A DNA stretch of 64,000 bases from Terriglobia bacterium (lineage in GTDB: Bacteria > Acidobacteriota > Terriglobia > JAIQFV01), in the NCBI GenBank assembly GCA_028716525.1, contig JAQUPQ010000010.1, forward strand, positions 40,298-104,297, given 5' to 3'. The notes under the pieces are model-generated. The model was not told where the DNA came from, made no database searches, and was given only the letters and a program-made list of their open reading frames with translations. The translations under genes were made by a program, and so were the position numbers. This document shows, in pieces, positions 45,760-53,839 of this stretch; positions within the stretch are counted from its first letter, which is position 1, and each line of letters starts with the position of its first letter.

Positions 45760-47145
45760 ATGAAAACACGAAAGAATCTGGAGATCCTTTTGGCTCTAAC
45801 GGCGCTGCTTGTTCTGTTCTCAGGGACAACAATTTCGGCGGCCAATATTTGCGTGAATCAAGGAGGCACACATGGGTGCGCCTCTTCGATTCAGGGAGCA
45901 ATTTCCACCGCCAGCTCGGGCGATACTATTTTGATTAAGAACGGGTCTTACTTTGAAAACGTTGTCGTCGATCGCCCCCTCACGCTCACAGGGGAGAATG
46001 ACCATGACACGATAATCTATCCGGCGATCTCGAATCCCAATCCGTGCCCAGGAAGCTCCCTTTGTGGCGGCACGGCCAGCAACATCATCCTGGTCCAAGC
46101 GGACAGTGTGACGATTTCGCACATGACGCTCGATGGTGATAATCCCCATTTGACTAGCGGAGTTGTAGCCGGTGGAGCGGATGTGGACGCCCGGAATGGA
46201 ATCATCGTTAATTTCTTGGCCAGCCCGGGAATATTCAACAACCTGACAGTCGATCATGTGACGGTGAAGAATGTTTACCTCCGCGGAATCTATGCTTCCA
46301 GTGGCGGCACATTCAACTTCCACGACAACGAAGTGGATAATGTTCAGGGGGACGTCCAATCCATTTGCATGTTCAACTTCGGTGGGTCTGGAATCATGGC
46401 GCATAACAAGGCCTCTGATTGTAACGATGCACTCAGTTCCAACTGGTCTGGGGGTGTGCAATTCCTGAACAATGAAATTACGCACTCGGGAAGTGGGGTG
46501 CACACTGACAATGCAGGAGGTTTTGGGAGTGGCACATCGGACCTTATTCAGGGAAACACCGTAAGAGATAGCCAACCGAATGGCTATGGAATCTTCGTGT
46601 TTGTGCCATACTTTCCCGTGACTGTAGACGGAAATAAGATTAGCAAGGTGGATGTAGGATTGGCCGCCTTTGGGGGAGGAGCGGCAGCTGGTGTGGCGAC
46701 ATTCTCAAACAACGAGGTTCACGGGGAGAAGAAAACAAATAGCACCGGCGTTTACGTGACTACAGATGACTTGTTCGGGGATCAGCTGAATGTGACTGTC
46801 AATTTCGTAGGGAATCTCATCAAAGAAAATGCGGATGGCTTCGTGGTCCAGTCACAATCTCCTGCGACATTGACCCTGAGCGGCACTTGCAACGGAGTCC
46901 TGAATAACTCTAATTCAGGAATGACGTCACTTGCTGGAAGTGGTGTCAGCAATGTGACTCTTTCTTCCGGCGATTTCAATGACAATGGGGTCGGAGTGAA
47001 TAACCAGACCGGGGCGGTAGTCCATGCGGAGAACAACTGGTGGGGATGCAAAGGAGGGCCAGGGGCTCATGGATGCGACACCGTCCAAGGCAACGTCAGC
47101 TTTACGCCCATTTTGGCCAAACAGTCCAAGTGCGCCCCTAATTGA
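45760..47145 (+). CDS. Secreted parallel beta-helix protein
   Basis: 461 residues. Signal peptide MKTRKNLEILLALTALLVLF to about AATISA. The helix opens NICVNQGGTHGCASSIQGAISTASSGDTILIKNGSYFENV, with coils marked by HDNEVDN, HNKASDC, NNEITHSG, GNTVRDSQ, GNKISKVD and NNEVHGE. The cap ENNWWGCKGGPGAHGC parallels the NWWG cap of the protein at 43588. GGAGAGAGG precedes the ATG. Third leader-linked gene. Confidence 0.83.
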   Translation: MKTRKNLEILLALTALLVLFSGTTISAANICVNQGGTHGCASSIQGAISTASSGDTILIKNGSYFENVVVDRPLTLTGENDHDTIIYPAISNPNPCPGSSLCGGTASNIILVQADSVTISHMTLDGDNPHLTSGVVAGGADVDARNGIIVNFLASPGIFNNLTVDHVTVKNVYLRGIYASSGGTFNFHDNEVDNVQGDVQSICMFNFGGSGIMAHNKASDCNDALSSNWSGGVQFLNNEITHSGSGVHTDNAGGFGSGTSDLIQGNTVRDSQPNGYGIFVFVPYFPVTVDGNKISKVDVGLAAFGGGAAAGVATFSNNEVHGEKKTNSTGVYVTTDDLFGDQLNVTVNFVGNLIKENADGFVVQSQSPATLTLSGTCNGVLNNSNSGMTSLAGSGVSNVTLSSGDFNDNGVGVNNQTGAVVHAENNWWGCKGGPGAHGCDTVQGNVSFTPILAKQSKCAPN

Positions 47146-47316
47146 AAATGCGGGGACGATCGGTGCCTGAGTGTTGATGAAATTCTGAAACTGCTACATG
47201 CCCAACGGTAGAGCAGTCCCGGATGCTCCATGACTCATGAGAAAAGCGAAAACTTTCCAGCCGGGCTGAGGGATGCCATACCACCGAACCCCAAGCTTCG
47301 AAGAAAAGAGGAGGAA

Positions 47317-47342
47317 CTTCCCCCAGCGGAAGCTGGGGGAAG
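47317..47342 (+). terminator. Perfect hairpin after the third leader-linked gene
   Basis: An 11-bp stem CTTCCCCCAGC/GCTGGGGGAAG with a GGAA tetraloop. There is no T tract, and it lies 170 bases past the stop. It could be a terminator or a transcript-stabilising hairpin. Confidence 0.5.
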
Positions 47343-47461
47343 TATGTAATCCTTTCTACCTCTATAGCTTGTGGCCATAGCAACCTAATACGCAACAATT
47401 CGGATTCGCGCTGCTTCATCTGGACCAACTGTTTTCGCCATGCTTGAAATTCTGGCGTTCT

Positions 47462-47477
47462 TGTGATAATCATCACA
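47462..47477. promoter_or_regulatory. CRP-type site, leader copy 4
   Basis: TGTGATAATCATCACA, perfect TGTGA-N6-TCACA. The downstream blocks CAGGGGTTGATG and ATTTTTCCCCGTT match the other copies. Confidence 0.75.
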
Positions 47478-47635
47478 GGGTCGTTGGAGTTTCCTCAGGG
47501 GTTGATGAGAACAACTTGGCAGGCGTTGTTCCTAGGGGCCTGCTGGGTGCTGCGAACCGCCACATCAATTTTTCCCCGTTGTAAATTGCACGGCATCACA
47601 CAAGCAAGAAAACAAATCAACCGCCGACAAGACCT

Positions 47636-47777
47636 AGTTCTCTGAACCAATCATCCGAGGAGGAACCTGCCAGGGGCTTCGTGTCCCTCGAACAATTTCG
47701 GGTCCCTGGCCGGTGGGTGATCAGCGCATGCTGATACCCGGATGACCTTTCCGCTGCGGCGAGGGTAATTCCTCACC
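47636..47777 (+). ncRNA. Putative structured leader RNA, copy 4
   Basis: Closing stem TCATCC (47651-47656)/GGATGA (47740-47745) differs from copy 2 by a compensatory pair change. Stem CCAGGG (47670-47675)/CCCTGG (47704-47709) differs from CAAGGG/CCCTTG of copy 3 by an A-U to C-G exchange. Hairpin ATCAGC/GCTGAT is flanked by GGGT/ACCC. The GAGGAGGAACC and CTTTCC boxes are kept. Confidence 0.7.
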
Positions 47778-47897
47778 TTTTCATTATCGAGTGTGATGTT
47801 TCGTTTGGCAGCCTTCCTCAACCCATACACCCGGTTGAAGAATGAGGGCTATATAAACGAAAAGACCTTGCTTTCAAAATCAAGAAAAGGAGTGCTT

Positions 47898-48524
47898 ATG
47901 AAGACGCACAATCATGTCGGTATGACTCAGCTATTGATGATCTCGTTGTGCTTGCTTTTGCTGCCGGCGTTGTTGTTGGCAGTCAATCCGCGCTCTCAAT
48001 GCGTCACCATTCAAAGCGGGACATTGTTGGACAGCGCGGGGCATTTGATCACAACGGGCTATGATCAATGGGGATATAACTATCAAGCCCATATGTTCAA
48101 CGGTTACTACGATAATTTTAGCCGGCCCAACATTCCCGTCACGGACGGAGATACCCTGGAAATGAAGTGGAATGATGCCTGGCTGAGCAACAGAGATTGC
48201 GACGGCGATGGCAAGCTGGATCGCCACTTCGGATACGCCAGCTATAAGGGTTCGGGGGCCTGGCTGACGAATCATCAGTGGGGCGAATATGAAGCCAGCG
48301 GCCAAACCTACAAGTGGGACTATTTCGTAAAGATCGTGGCCGCTCCGATGGATGCTGTCTCCAGATCCGGTAACTGGTATACCAGCGATGGCATGCTCAT
48401 CGGTTATTCCATCTGGGGCGAGTTTGCCGTCATTCAGGAAGTTTATAACGATCAGGGAACCGGAGATCATGGGTTGTTGTACAAGAGTCTCGTGGCTCCC
48501 GGTTTTGGCGTGTATAAACCCTGA
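47898..48524 (+). CDS. Small secreted protein of unknown function
   Basis: 208 residues from the ATG at 47898 (AAGGAG 6 bases before). Signal peptide with MISLCLLLLPALLLA. The mature part is rich in Tyr, Trp, Gly and Asp (YDQWGYNYQAHMFNGYYDNF). It contains DCDGDGKLDR, an EF-hand/dockerin-like calcium loop (DxDxDG). No family is recognised; it is not a beta-helix by pattern. Fourth leader-linked gene, so the leader defines the set rather than the fold. Confidence 0.72.
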   Translation: MKTHNHVGMTQLLMISLCLLLLPALLLAVNPRSQCVTIQSGTLLDSAGHLITTGYDQWGYNYQAHMFNGYYDNFSRPNIPVTDGDTLEMKWNDAWLSNRDCDGDGKLDRHFGYASYKGSGAWLTNHQWGEYEASGQTYKWDYFVKIVAAPMDAVSRSGNWYTSDGMLIGYSIWGEFAVIQEVYNDQGTGDHGLLYKSLVAPGFGVYKP

Positions 48525-48548
48525 TTTTTAGTGACGCGATTGGAGGGG

Positions 48549-48586
48549 GGCGGCAGATGGAATTCTGCCGCCTCACCTTTCTTATC
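48549..48586 (+). terminator. Terminator after the fourth leader-linked gene
   Basis: A 9-bp stem GGCGGCAGA/TCTGCCGCC 25 bases past the stop, followed by the T-rich CACCTTTCTTATCTT. Confidence 0.65.
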
Positions 48587-48597
48587 TTAGGTTACCT

Positions 48598-48648
48598 GTT
48601 CAACCCCTGCGTTATCTATGCGCTCTCTGCGCCCTCGGCGGTGAACGT
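48598..48648. repeat. Dispersed CTCTGCG-type repeat
   Basis: ATGCGCTCTCTGCGCCCTCG followed by GCGGTGAACG. Related strings occur near 18255, 24275, 34875 and 40845 in either orientation. This is a dispersed intergenic repeat common in several phyla; its role is unknown. Confidence 0.55.
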
Positions 48649-48832
48649 AAGCAAACGTAACTGCCTCCGCCTCGATGAGTGAGGGCGCGGCCTGGCAACA
48701 ACAGTTGCGCCATTTCGTATTCTCCAGTTCCCGTAAACTCCGAGTAAATTCCTCTTCTACTTCGAATTCTTCGTGAAGGAATGCACAAATTCGAATTACA
48801 ATAGACCGGTAACATTTAGGGAGGCTGTCTTC

Positions 48833-49951
48833 ATGCCGAAGTACAAGATCGCGTGGCTGCCGGGTGATGGGATCGGTGGTGAGGTTCTCGAAGCAGCCAA
48901 GATCGTCCTGGAAAAGCTCTCTCTGGACGCGGAGTACATTCGCGGGGACATTGGTTGGGAATTTTGGTGCAAAGAGGGTGATGCCTTTCCGCCGAGGACG
49001 ATTGACCTTCTGAAATCCGTCCAAGCCGCCATGTTCGGGGCGGTCACATCGAAACCCGTCAAGGCCGCCGATTTGGATCTGGCGCCCAAGCTCCGGGGCA
49101 CGGGCCTGGTGTACCGCTCCCCCATCGTTCGCATGAGGCAGTTGTTCGATCTCTACATCTGTTTGCGGCCCTGCGTGAGCTATCCCGGAAATCCCCTCAA
49201 TTATAAGGAAGGCATCGATCTGGTGATGTTCCGTGAAAACACCGAGGATTTGTATTCCGGTGTGGAGTTCAACCCCGTTCCGGCTGAACTCTCCAACACG
49301 CTCATCACGCTCTCCAAACCCTTCTCGTATTTCAAGGATATTCCAGGCGACCAATATGCCATCTCCTGCAAGGTCAATACGCGGAAAGGCTCTGAGCGGA
49401 TAATTCGCAGCGCCTTCGAGTTCGCACGGAAGTTTCACCGCAAGAAAGTCACGGTGGTTCACAAGGCCAATGTCGTCCGTGCCACCGACGGCCTGTTCTT
49501 GGAAACAGCAAAAGAAGTAGCCCGGGATTTTCCCGAAATCGCCTTGGACGATGCCAACATCGATGCCATGACGATGTGGCTCCTGAAAAACCCGCACAAT
49601 TATGATGTTTTGGTGGCTCCGAATCTCTATGGCGATATCATCTCCGACCTCTGCGCTCAAATGGTGGGAGGTCTCGGATTCGGTTGCTCCGCCAACATCG
49701 GAGAAAAACTGGCGGTGTTCGAACCCACCCATGGTTCGGCGCCAAAATACGCCGGTCAATACAAAGTGAATCCGATCGCCACCATTCTCGCCGCCAAGAT
49801 GATGCTCGATTGGCTGGGCGAAAAGCAGAAAGCCCAGCAACTCGAGAAAGCCACAGCCGATGTGATCCGCGAAGGCCGGGTTCGAACCTACGATATGGGA
49901 GGCTCAAGTAAGACGCTGGAGATGGCAGAGGCCATCGCGGCAAAACTGTAA
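48833..49951 (+). CDS. Isocitrate/isopropylmalate dehydrogenase family protein, IDH-like
   Basis: 372 residues from the ATG at 48833, with GGGAGG 8 bases upstream. Opens YKIAWLPGDGIGGEVLEAAK. RSPIVRMRQLFDLYICLRP is the substrate loop with the Ser as in isocitrate dehydrogenases. VMFRENTEDLYSGVE has the REN-TEDLY form typical of NAD-dependent isocitrate or homoisocitrate dehydrogenases, not the RELTGG form of LeuB. GDIISDLCAQMVGGLGFGCSANIG and FEPTHGSAPKYAG complete the fold. It begins a co-directional series with a lyase, a CoA-transferase and LeuC/LeuD-like genes. A 2-hydroxy-3-carboxy acid is oxidised and decarboxylated; which one is open. Confidence 0.85.
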   Translation: MPKYKIAWLPGDGIGGEVLEAAKIVLEKLSLDAEYIRGDIGWEFWCKEGDAFPPRTIDLLKSVQAAMFGAVTSKPVKAADLDLAPKLRGTGLVYRSPIVRMRQLFDLYICLRPCVSYPGNPLNYKEGIDLVMFRENTEDLYSGVEFNPVPAELSNTLITLSKPFSYFKDIPGDQYAISCKVNTRKGSERIIRSAFEFARKFHRKKVTVVHKANVVRATDGLFLETAKEVARDFPEIALDDANIDAMTMWLLKNPHNYDVLVAPNLYGDIISDLCAQMVGGLGFGCSANIGEKLAVFEPTHGSAPKYAGQYKVNPIATILAAKMMLDWLGEKQKAQQLEKATADVIREGRVRTYDMGGSSKTLEMAEAIAAKL

Positions 49952-50016
49952 GTTGGTTTCGAAACATTTATATTTTGGGGGCGAGTTTCCATTTTCGGAA
50001 AACAAATTGTGGGGCC

Positions 50017-50113
50017 TTGGTAGCCACGGTCCGTCTGCTCTCTGACGGACCGTGGGCTCGTCCCCAATTCACTGTATAGTCCACGATCCCGCCCTGCGGG
50101 CTGTGGCTACCAA
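50017..50113. repeat. Nested inverted-repeat element with TTGGTAGCCAC ends
   Basis: Outer arms TTGGTAGCCAC (50017-50027) and GTGGCTACCAA (50103-50113). Inside, CCACGGTCCGTC (50024-50035) pairs with GACGGACCGTGG (50044-50055). The two hairpins share the GCCAC bases, so they are alternatives. Looks like a MITE- or REP-type element; the one at 40893 has similar ends. It fills the gap before the lyase gene. Confidence 0.6.
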
Positions 50114-50132
50114 AACAAACACGAAAATCCTC

Positions 50133-51068
50133 ATGAATGAAATTATTTTGCATGAAGTTGGAATGCGCGACGGTCTGCAAGTGGAAAAACAGATCGTCCC
50201 GACACAAACAAAAATTCTTTGGATCGAGTCGCTTTTGGAATCAGGAGTGGACATCATCCAGCTGGGCTCGTTCGTGCATCCCGAAAAGATGCCCCAGTTG
50301 GCAGACACCGATGAGCTCTTTCGTCATTTCAGCGAGCCCGGCCGACGCCGACGTCATACCATCCTTTCCGGGCTGGTGCTGAACGAGAAAGGTCTCGATC
50401 GCGGGCTGGCCTGCGGTGTCGATCAATTCTGTATGGGCGTCTCCGCAAGCGATACTCACAGCCGCAAGAACACCGGGATGTCCACCCCAGAAGCACTGCA
50501 TCGAATTTTGGCCATCGCAAAACGGGCCTTGGAGGCGGGAAAGTTAGTACAGGTGTCCGTGCAATCGGCGTTCGGTTGCGGATTTGAAGGGCCTGTTCCT
50601 GAAGACCGAGTTCTCTCCCTGGTGAAACAGTTTCTCGAAGCCGACCTGCGCACCATCAGCCTTGCCGACACAGCGGGTCATGCGAATCCCTGGCAAGTGG
50701 AACAGCTCTACTCCAAGATCTTCGACCTGGACCCGGGTATCGAATGCGCCTGCCACTTCCACGACACCTACGGTCTTGGAATGGTGAACAGTTTTGCGGC
50801 CATCCAGGCCGGCGTGAAGTATTTCGAATCGGCCTTCGGGGGGTTGGGCGGCTGCCCGTTCACGGCCGTTGCCGGAGGAAATGTGTGCACGGAAGATTTT
50901 GTCCATCTTCTGCATCGGCACGGCTGGCGCGAAGAAGTTCAATTGCAGCCGTTCATCGAGTTGGCGAGAACGGCGTCCACATTTTTCGGTCGAACGCTGC
51001 CCGGAATTGTCCATCGAAGCGGGCCGATTCCTGCGGCTCAACTGCAAGAACCGGTTGAAACCCGATGA
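50133..51068 (+). CDS. HMG-CoA-lyase-like enzyme (DRE-TIM metallolyase)
   Basis: About 312 residues. Opens IILHEVGMRDGLQVEKQIVPT, where the RDGLQ segment gives the metal Asp and catalytic Arg. ACHFHDTYGLGMVNSFAA carries the metal-binding HxH. GLGGCPFTAVAGGNVCTEDFVHLLH is the HMG-CoA lyase signature with the catalytic Cys in GCP. It should cleave a 3-hydroxyacyl-CoA such as HMG-CoA or a relative into acetyl-CoA (or propionyl-CoA) and a keto acid. The ATG at 50133 is preferred over the frame start at 50052, which lies in the palindromic element. A CoA-transferase gene follows 200 bases later. Confidence 0.87.
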   Translation: MNEIILHEVGMRDGLQVEKQIVPTQTKILWIESLLESGVDIIQLGSFVHPEKMPQLADTDELFRHFSEPGRRRRHTILSGLVLNEKGLDRGLACGVDQFCMGVSASDTHSRKNTGMSTPEALHRILAIAKRALEAGKLVQVSVQSAFGCGFEGPVPEDRVLSLVKQFLEADLRTISLADTAGHANPWQVEQLYSKIFDLDPGIECACHFHDTYGLGMVNSFAAIQAGVKYFESAFGGLGGCPFTAVAGGNVCTEDFVHLLHRHGWREEVQLQPFIELARTASTFFGRTLPGIVHRSGPIPAAQLQEPVETR

Positions 51069-51267
51069 GGGAATTTCACCACGACAGGCAAGAAATGCGA
51101 AGAAATTTCTATGAGGAATCCAGGAGACCAGGAAGTTTAAAAACATGAGTGTAAGAAAGTACATCTCAAGGGGAGCGATTTCAAGAGCCAGTCTCCAGAC
51201 TTCCTGGGTTCCTTATAAGAATAAAGCTTTTGGGGTTTCGACTCGTCTGAGTTAGGAGTTCGCACTC

Positions 51268-52461
51268 ATGAAATTATTATCAGGGATTCGAGTTTTGGAT
51301 CTGACCAATGTTCTGGCGGGTCCCTTTGCCACCCTGCATCTGGCATTGCTGGGAGCGGAGGTTATCAAGATCGAGAATCCCGACGGAGGCGATCTGGCGC
51401 GCAAGCTTGGCAATGTGCCGAACCTCAATGCCAAATTGATGGGCACGAGCTTTCTGGCACAAAACGCCAACAAGAAATCTCTGACTCTGAATTTGAAAGA
51501 AGAGAAAGCCAAGGACATCTTCAAACAACTGGTCGAACGCGCCGACATCCTGGTTGAAAATTTCCGTCCGGGAGTGATGGAGCGCTTGGGATTGGAGTTC
51601 AAATCTCTTAAACAATTGAATCCCAAATTGATCTACTGTGCCATCTCGGGGTTCGGTCAAACCGGTCCGGATGCCTTCAAACCGGCCTACGATCAGATCA
51701 TCCAGGGATTAAGCGGCATCATGGCCATCAACGGAGACGAGCGGCTGAATCCCCTGCGGTGCGGATTTCCAGTGTGCGACACGGTCGGAGGACTCAATGC
51801 GGCGTTTGCCATCCTGGCGGCACTGTTTCATCGTGAACGCACCGGCGAGGGGCAGTTTATCGATATTGCCTTGCTCGATTCCATCATGCCGTTGATGGGC
51901 TGGGTAGCGGCCAACCTGCTGATCGGACACCAACAACCCGTGTTGATGGGAAATGAAAACTTCACGGCGGCGCCGTCGGGCTCCTTTAAAACCAAGGACG
52001 GTCACATCAACATCGCCGCCAACCAGCAGGATCAATGGGAGGCGCTTACGGAAGAACTGGGCGTGCCGGAGTTGAAAAACGATCCTCGTTTCAAACAGCG
52101 CGACGCCCGAAAGAAGAATCGTCGGGAACTGAATCCCCTTTTGGAGGCCAAGCTGCAGCAGGAGGTGACTTCCTGTTGGGTTAAACGGCTGAATAATCGC
52201 GGCGTTCCATCGGGAGAGATACTCAGCCTCGATGAGGCCTTGCATGCACCCCAGATCGAACATCGGCGGACTATAAAAACCATCCGCGATCAAGAACTGG
52301 GGGAACTTCCGCTGTTCAATCTCTCGGCACACTTTGAAACAACACCGGCAGAAGTGTGCTGCCCGCCGCCGCGACTTTCGGAACACACCGAAATGATCTT
52401 GATGGGATTGGGTTACAGCCAAACGGAATTTCAGGAATTCAAGTCGAAAGGAATTGTGTAG
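51268..52461 (+). CDS. Family III (CaiB/BaiF) CoA-transferase
   Basis: 397 residues. VLDLTNVLAGPFATLHLALLGAEVIKIE is the family opening. LVENFRPGVMERLGL (about 95-109) and AISGFGQTGP (about 125-134) follow. FPVCDTVGG (about 167-175) holds the catalytic Asp at about 171. It moves CoA between carboxylic acids. Next to an HMG-CoA-lyase-like enzyme it probably activates the lyase substrate, for example from succinyl-CoA (inference). It is followed directly by a heptad tract and then the LeuC-like gene. Confidence 0.9.
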   Translation: MKLLSGIRVLDLTNVLAGPFATLHLALLGAEVIKIENPDGGDLARKLGNVPNLNAKLMGTSFLAQNANKKSLTLNLKEEKAKDIFKQLVERADILVENFRPGVMERLGLEFKSLKQLNPKLIYCAISGFGQTGPDAFKPAYDQIIQGLSGIMAINGDERLNPLRCGFPVCDTVGGLNAAFAILAALFHRERTGEGQFIDIALLDSIMPLMGWVAANLLIGHQQPVLMGNENFTAAPSGSFKTKDGHINIAANQQDQWEALTEELGVPELKNDPRFKQRDARKKNRRELNPLLEAKLQQEVTSCWVKRLNNRGVPSGEILSLDEALHAPQIEHRRTIKTIRDQELGELPLFNLSAHFETTPAEVCCPPPRLSEHTEMILMGLGYSQTEFQEFKSKGIV

Positions 52462-52516
52462 CAGGCGCCAGGTGTGAGGTCTGAGGTACGAGGGACCAGG
52501 TGCCGGGTGTCAGGAG
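52461..52516. repeat. Heptad tract (CAGGTGY family), single arm
   Basis: Eight consecutive 7-base units (GCAGGCG, CCAGGTG and so on to TCAGGAG) starting in the stop codon of the CoA-transferase gene. The same unit family forms the arms at 58788-59010. Confidence 0.85.
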
Positions 52517-52545
52517 ATTGGAAACTAGATACTGGAGGATTGTTT

Positions 52546-53838
52546 ATGGGTATGACGGTTGTTCAAAAGATATTGGCGCGGGCCTCAGGTAAAAAGGCCG
52601 TTCAAGTGGGTGAGGTCGTGGAGCCCGCGGTGGACCTGGCCATGTCGCATGAAAATGCGGCGCTGGTCATCAATCAATTTCAAGAAATCTACAAGGGAAC
52701 AGGTCTGGAGCCGCGGGTATGGGACGCCTCCAAGATTGCGATTATCTTCGACCATCGCGTCCCGGCTGAGAGCGCCAAGACCGCGACCAATCAGAAAAAA
52801 GTCCGGGAGTTCATTGAGCAACAAGGCATCCAAAAATTTCACGACATTCGCGGCACCTCGGGCGGCATCTGCCATCAGATTCTCCCTGAAAACGGATATG
52901 TCCGTCCTGGGATGGTGGTCCTCGGAACAGACAGCCACACCACCAGCCATGGAGCCTTAGGGGCGTTTGCCTTCGGCGTGGGCGCCACGGAGATGGCCAG
53001 CGTTTGGTCGCTGGGTATGGCGCTCAACATTGAGGTTCCGGCAACCATTAGAGTTGAAGCGCTCGGAAAATTTCCGGATTATGTCTCGCCCAAGGATTTC
53101 ATCCTCCATCTCATCGGTCAAATCTCGGCCGAAGGGGCCAACTTCAAGGTTTTGGAATTTCATGGTGAAGCCATCAAGAAGATGAACACCTCGGGACGTC
53201 TCGTCCTCTGCAACATGGCCGTCGAGGCGGGCGCCACTTCGGGGATCGTTCCCGGCGATTCCGAAACCGTGCGCTATCTGCAGAAGGAGGCCAAGGTAGG
53301 CGAGGAGATCCCGCTCACGATTCCGGATCGCGATGCGGCTTACGAAAAAACCATCACGATCGATGTTTCATTGCTCGAACCTCAGATTGCCTGCCCCCAC
53401 ACCGTCGATCATGTCAAGCCGGTCAACGACACGGAAGGCCTGAAGATCGATCAGATCGTTATCGGATCCTGCACCAACGGCCGCTTGGATGATATCGCCG
53501 TGGCGGCCAAGATTTTGAAAGGGCAGGATATTGCCAAGGGGGTCCGAATGCTTGTTTTTCCGGCCTCCTGGAAGATTTATCGAGAATCGCTGGAGCGCGG
53601 CTATTTGACGGACCTGATCGACGCCGGAGCCGTGGTCATGAACCCGGGATGTGGTTGCTGTCTGGGCGTGCATCAGGGCGCCCTCGCCGACGGAGAAGTG
53701 GCGCTCTCGACCACCAATCGAAATTTTCCGGGACGGATGGGGAATCCCCATTCAGAAGTCTATCTGTGCTCTCCGGCTGTCGCGGCGGCCAGCGCCATCA
53801 CCGGAGTGATCACCGATCCCCGCAAAGGAGCCAACTAA
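52546..53838 (+). CDS. Aconitase-superfamily hydro-lyase large subunit, LeuC-like
   Basis: 430 residues from the ATG at 52546 (GGAGG 7 bases before). Three Fe-S Cys are present: one in VIGSCTNGRL and two in NPGCGCCLG, with VVLGTDSHTTSHGALGAFAFGVG as the conserved substrate loop. This length and the separate small subunit fit 3-isopropylmalate dehydratase, homoaconitase or related dehydratases. It lies one base from the LeuD-like gene. In the absence of leuA or a LeuB-type dehydrogenase here, the leucine role is not assumed. Confidence 0.87.
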   Translation: MGMTVVQKILARASGKKAVQVGEVVEPAVDLAMSHENAALVINQFQEIYKGTGLEPRVWDASKIAIIFDHRVPAESAKTATNQKKVREFIEQQGIQKFHDIRGTSGGICHQILPENGYVRPGMVVLGTDSHTTSHGALGAFAFGVGATEMASVWSLGMALNIEVPATIRVEALGKFPDYVSPKDFILHLIGQISAEGANFKVLEFHGEAIKKMNTSGRLVLCNMAVEAGATSGIVPGDSETVRYLQKEAKVGEEIPLTIPDRDAAYEKTITIDVSLLEPQIACPHTVDHVKPVNDTEGLKIDQIVIGSCTNGRLDDIAVAAKILKGQDIAKGVRMLVFPASWKIYRESLERGYLTDLIDAGAVVMNPGCGCCLGVHQGALADGEVALSTTNRNFPGRMGNPHSEVYLCSPAVAAASAITGVITDPRKGAN

Positions 53839-53839
53839 A

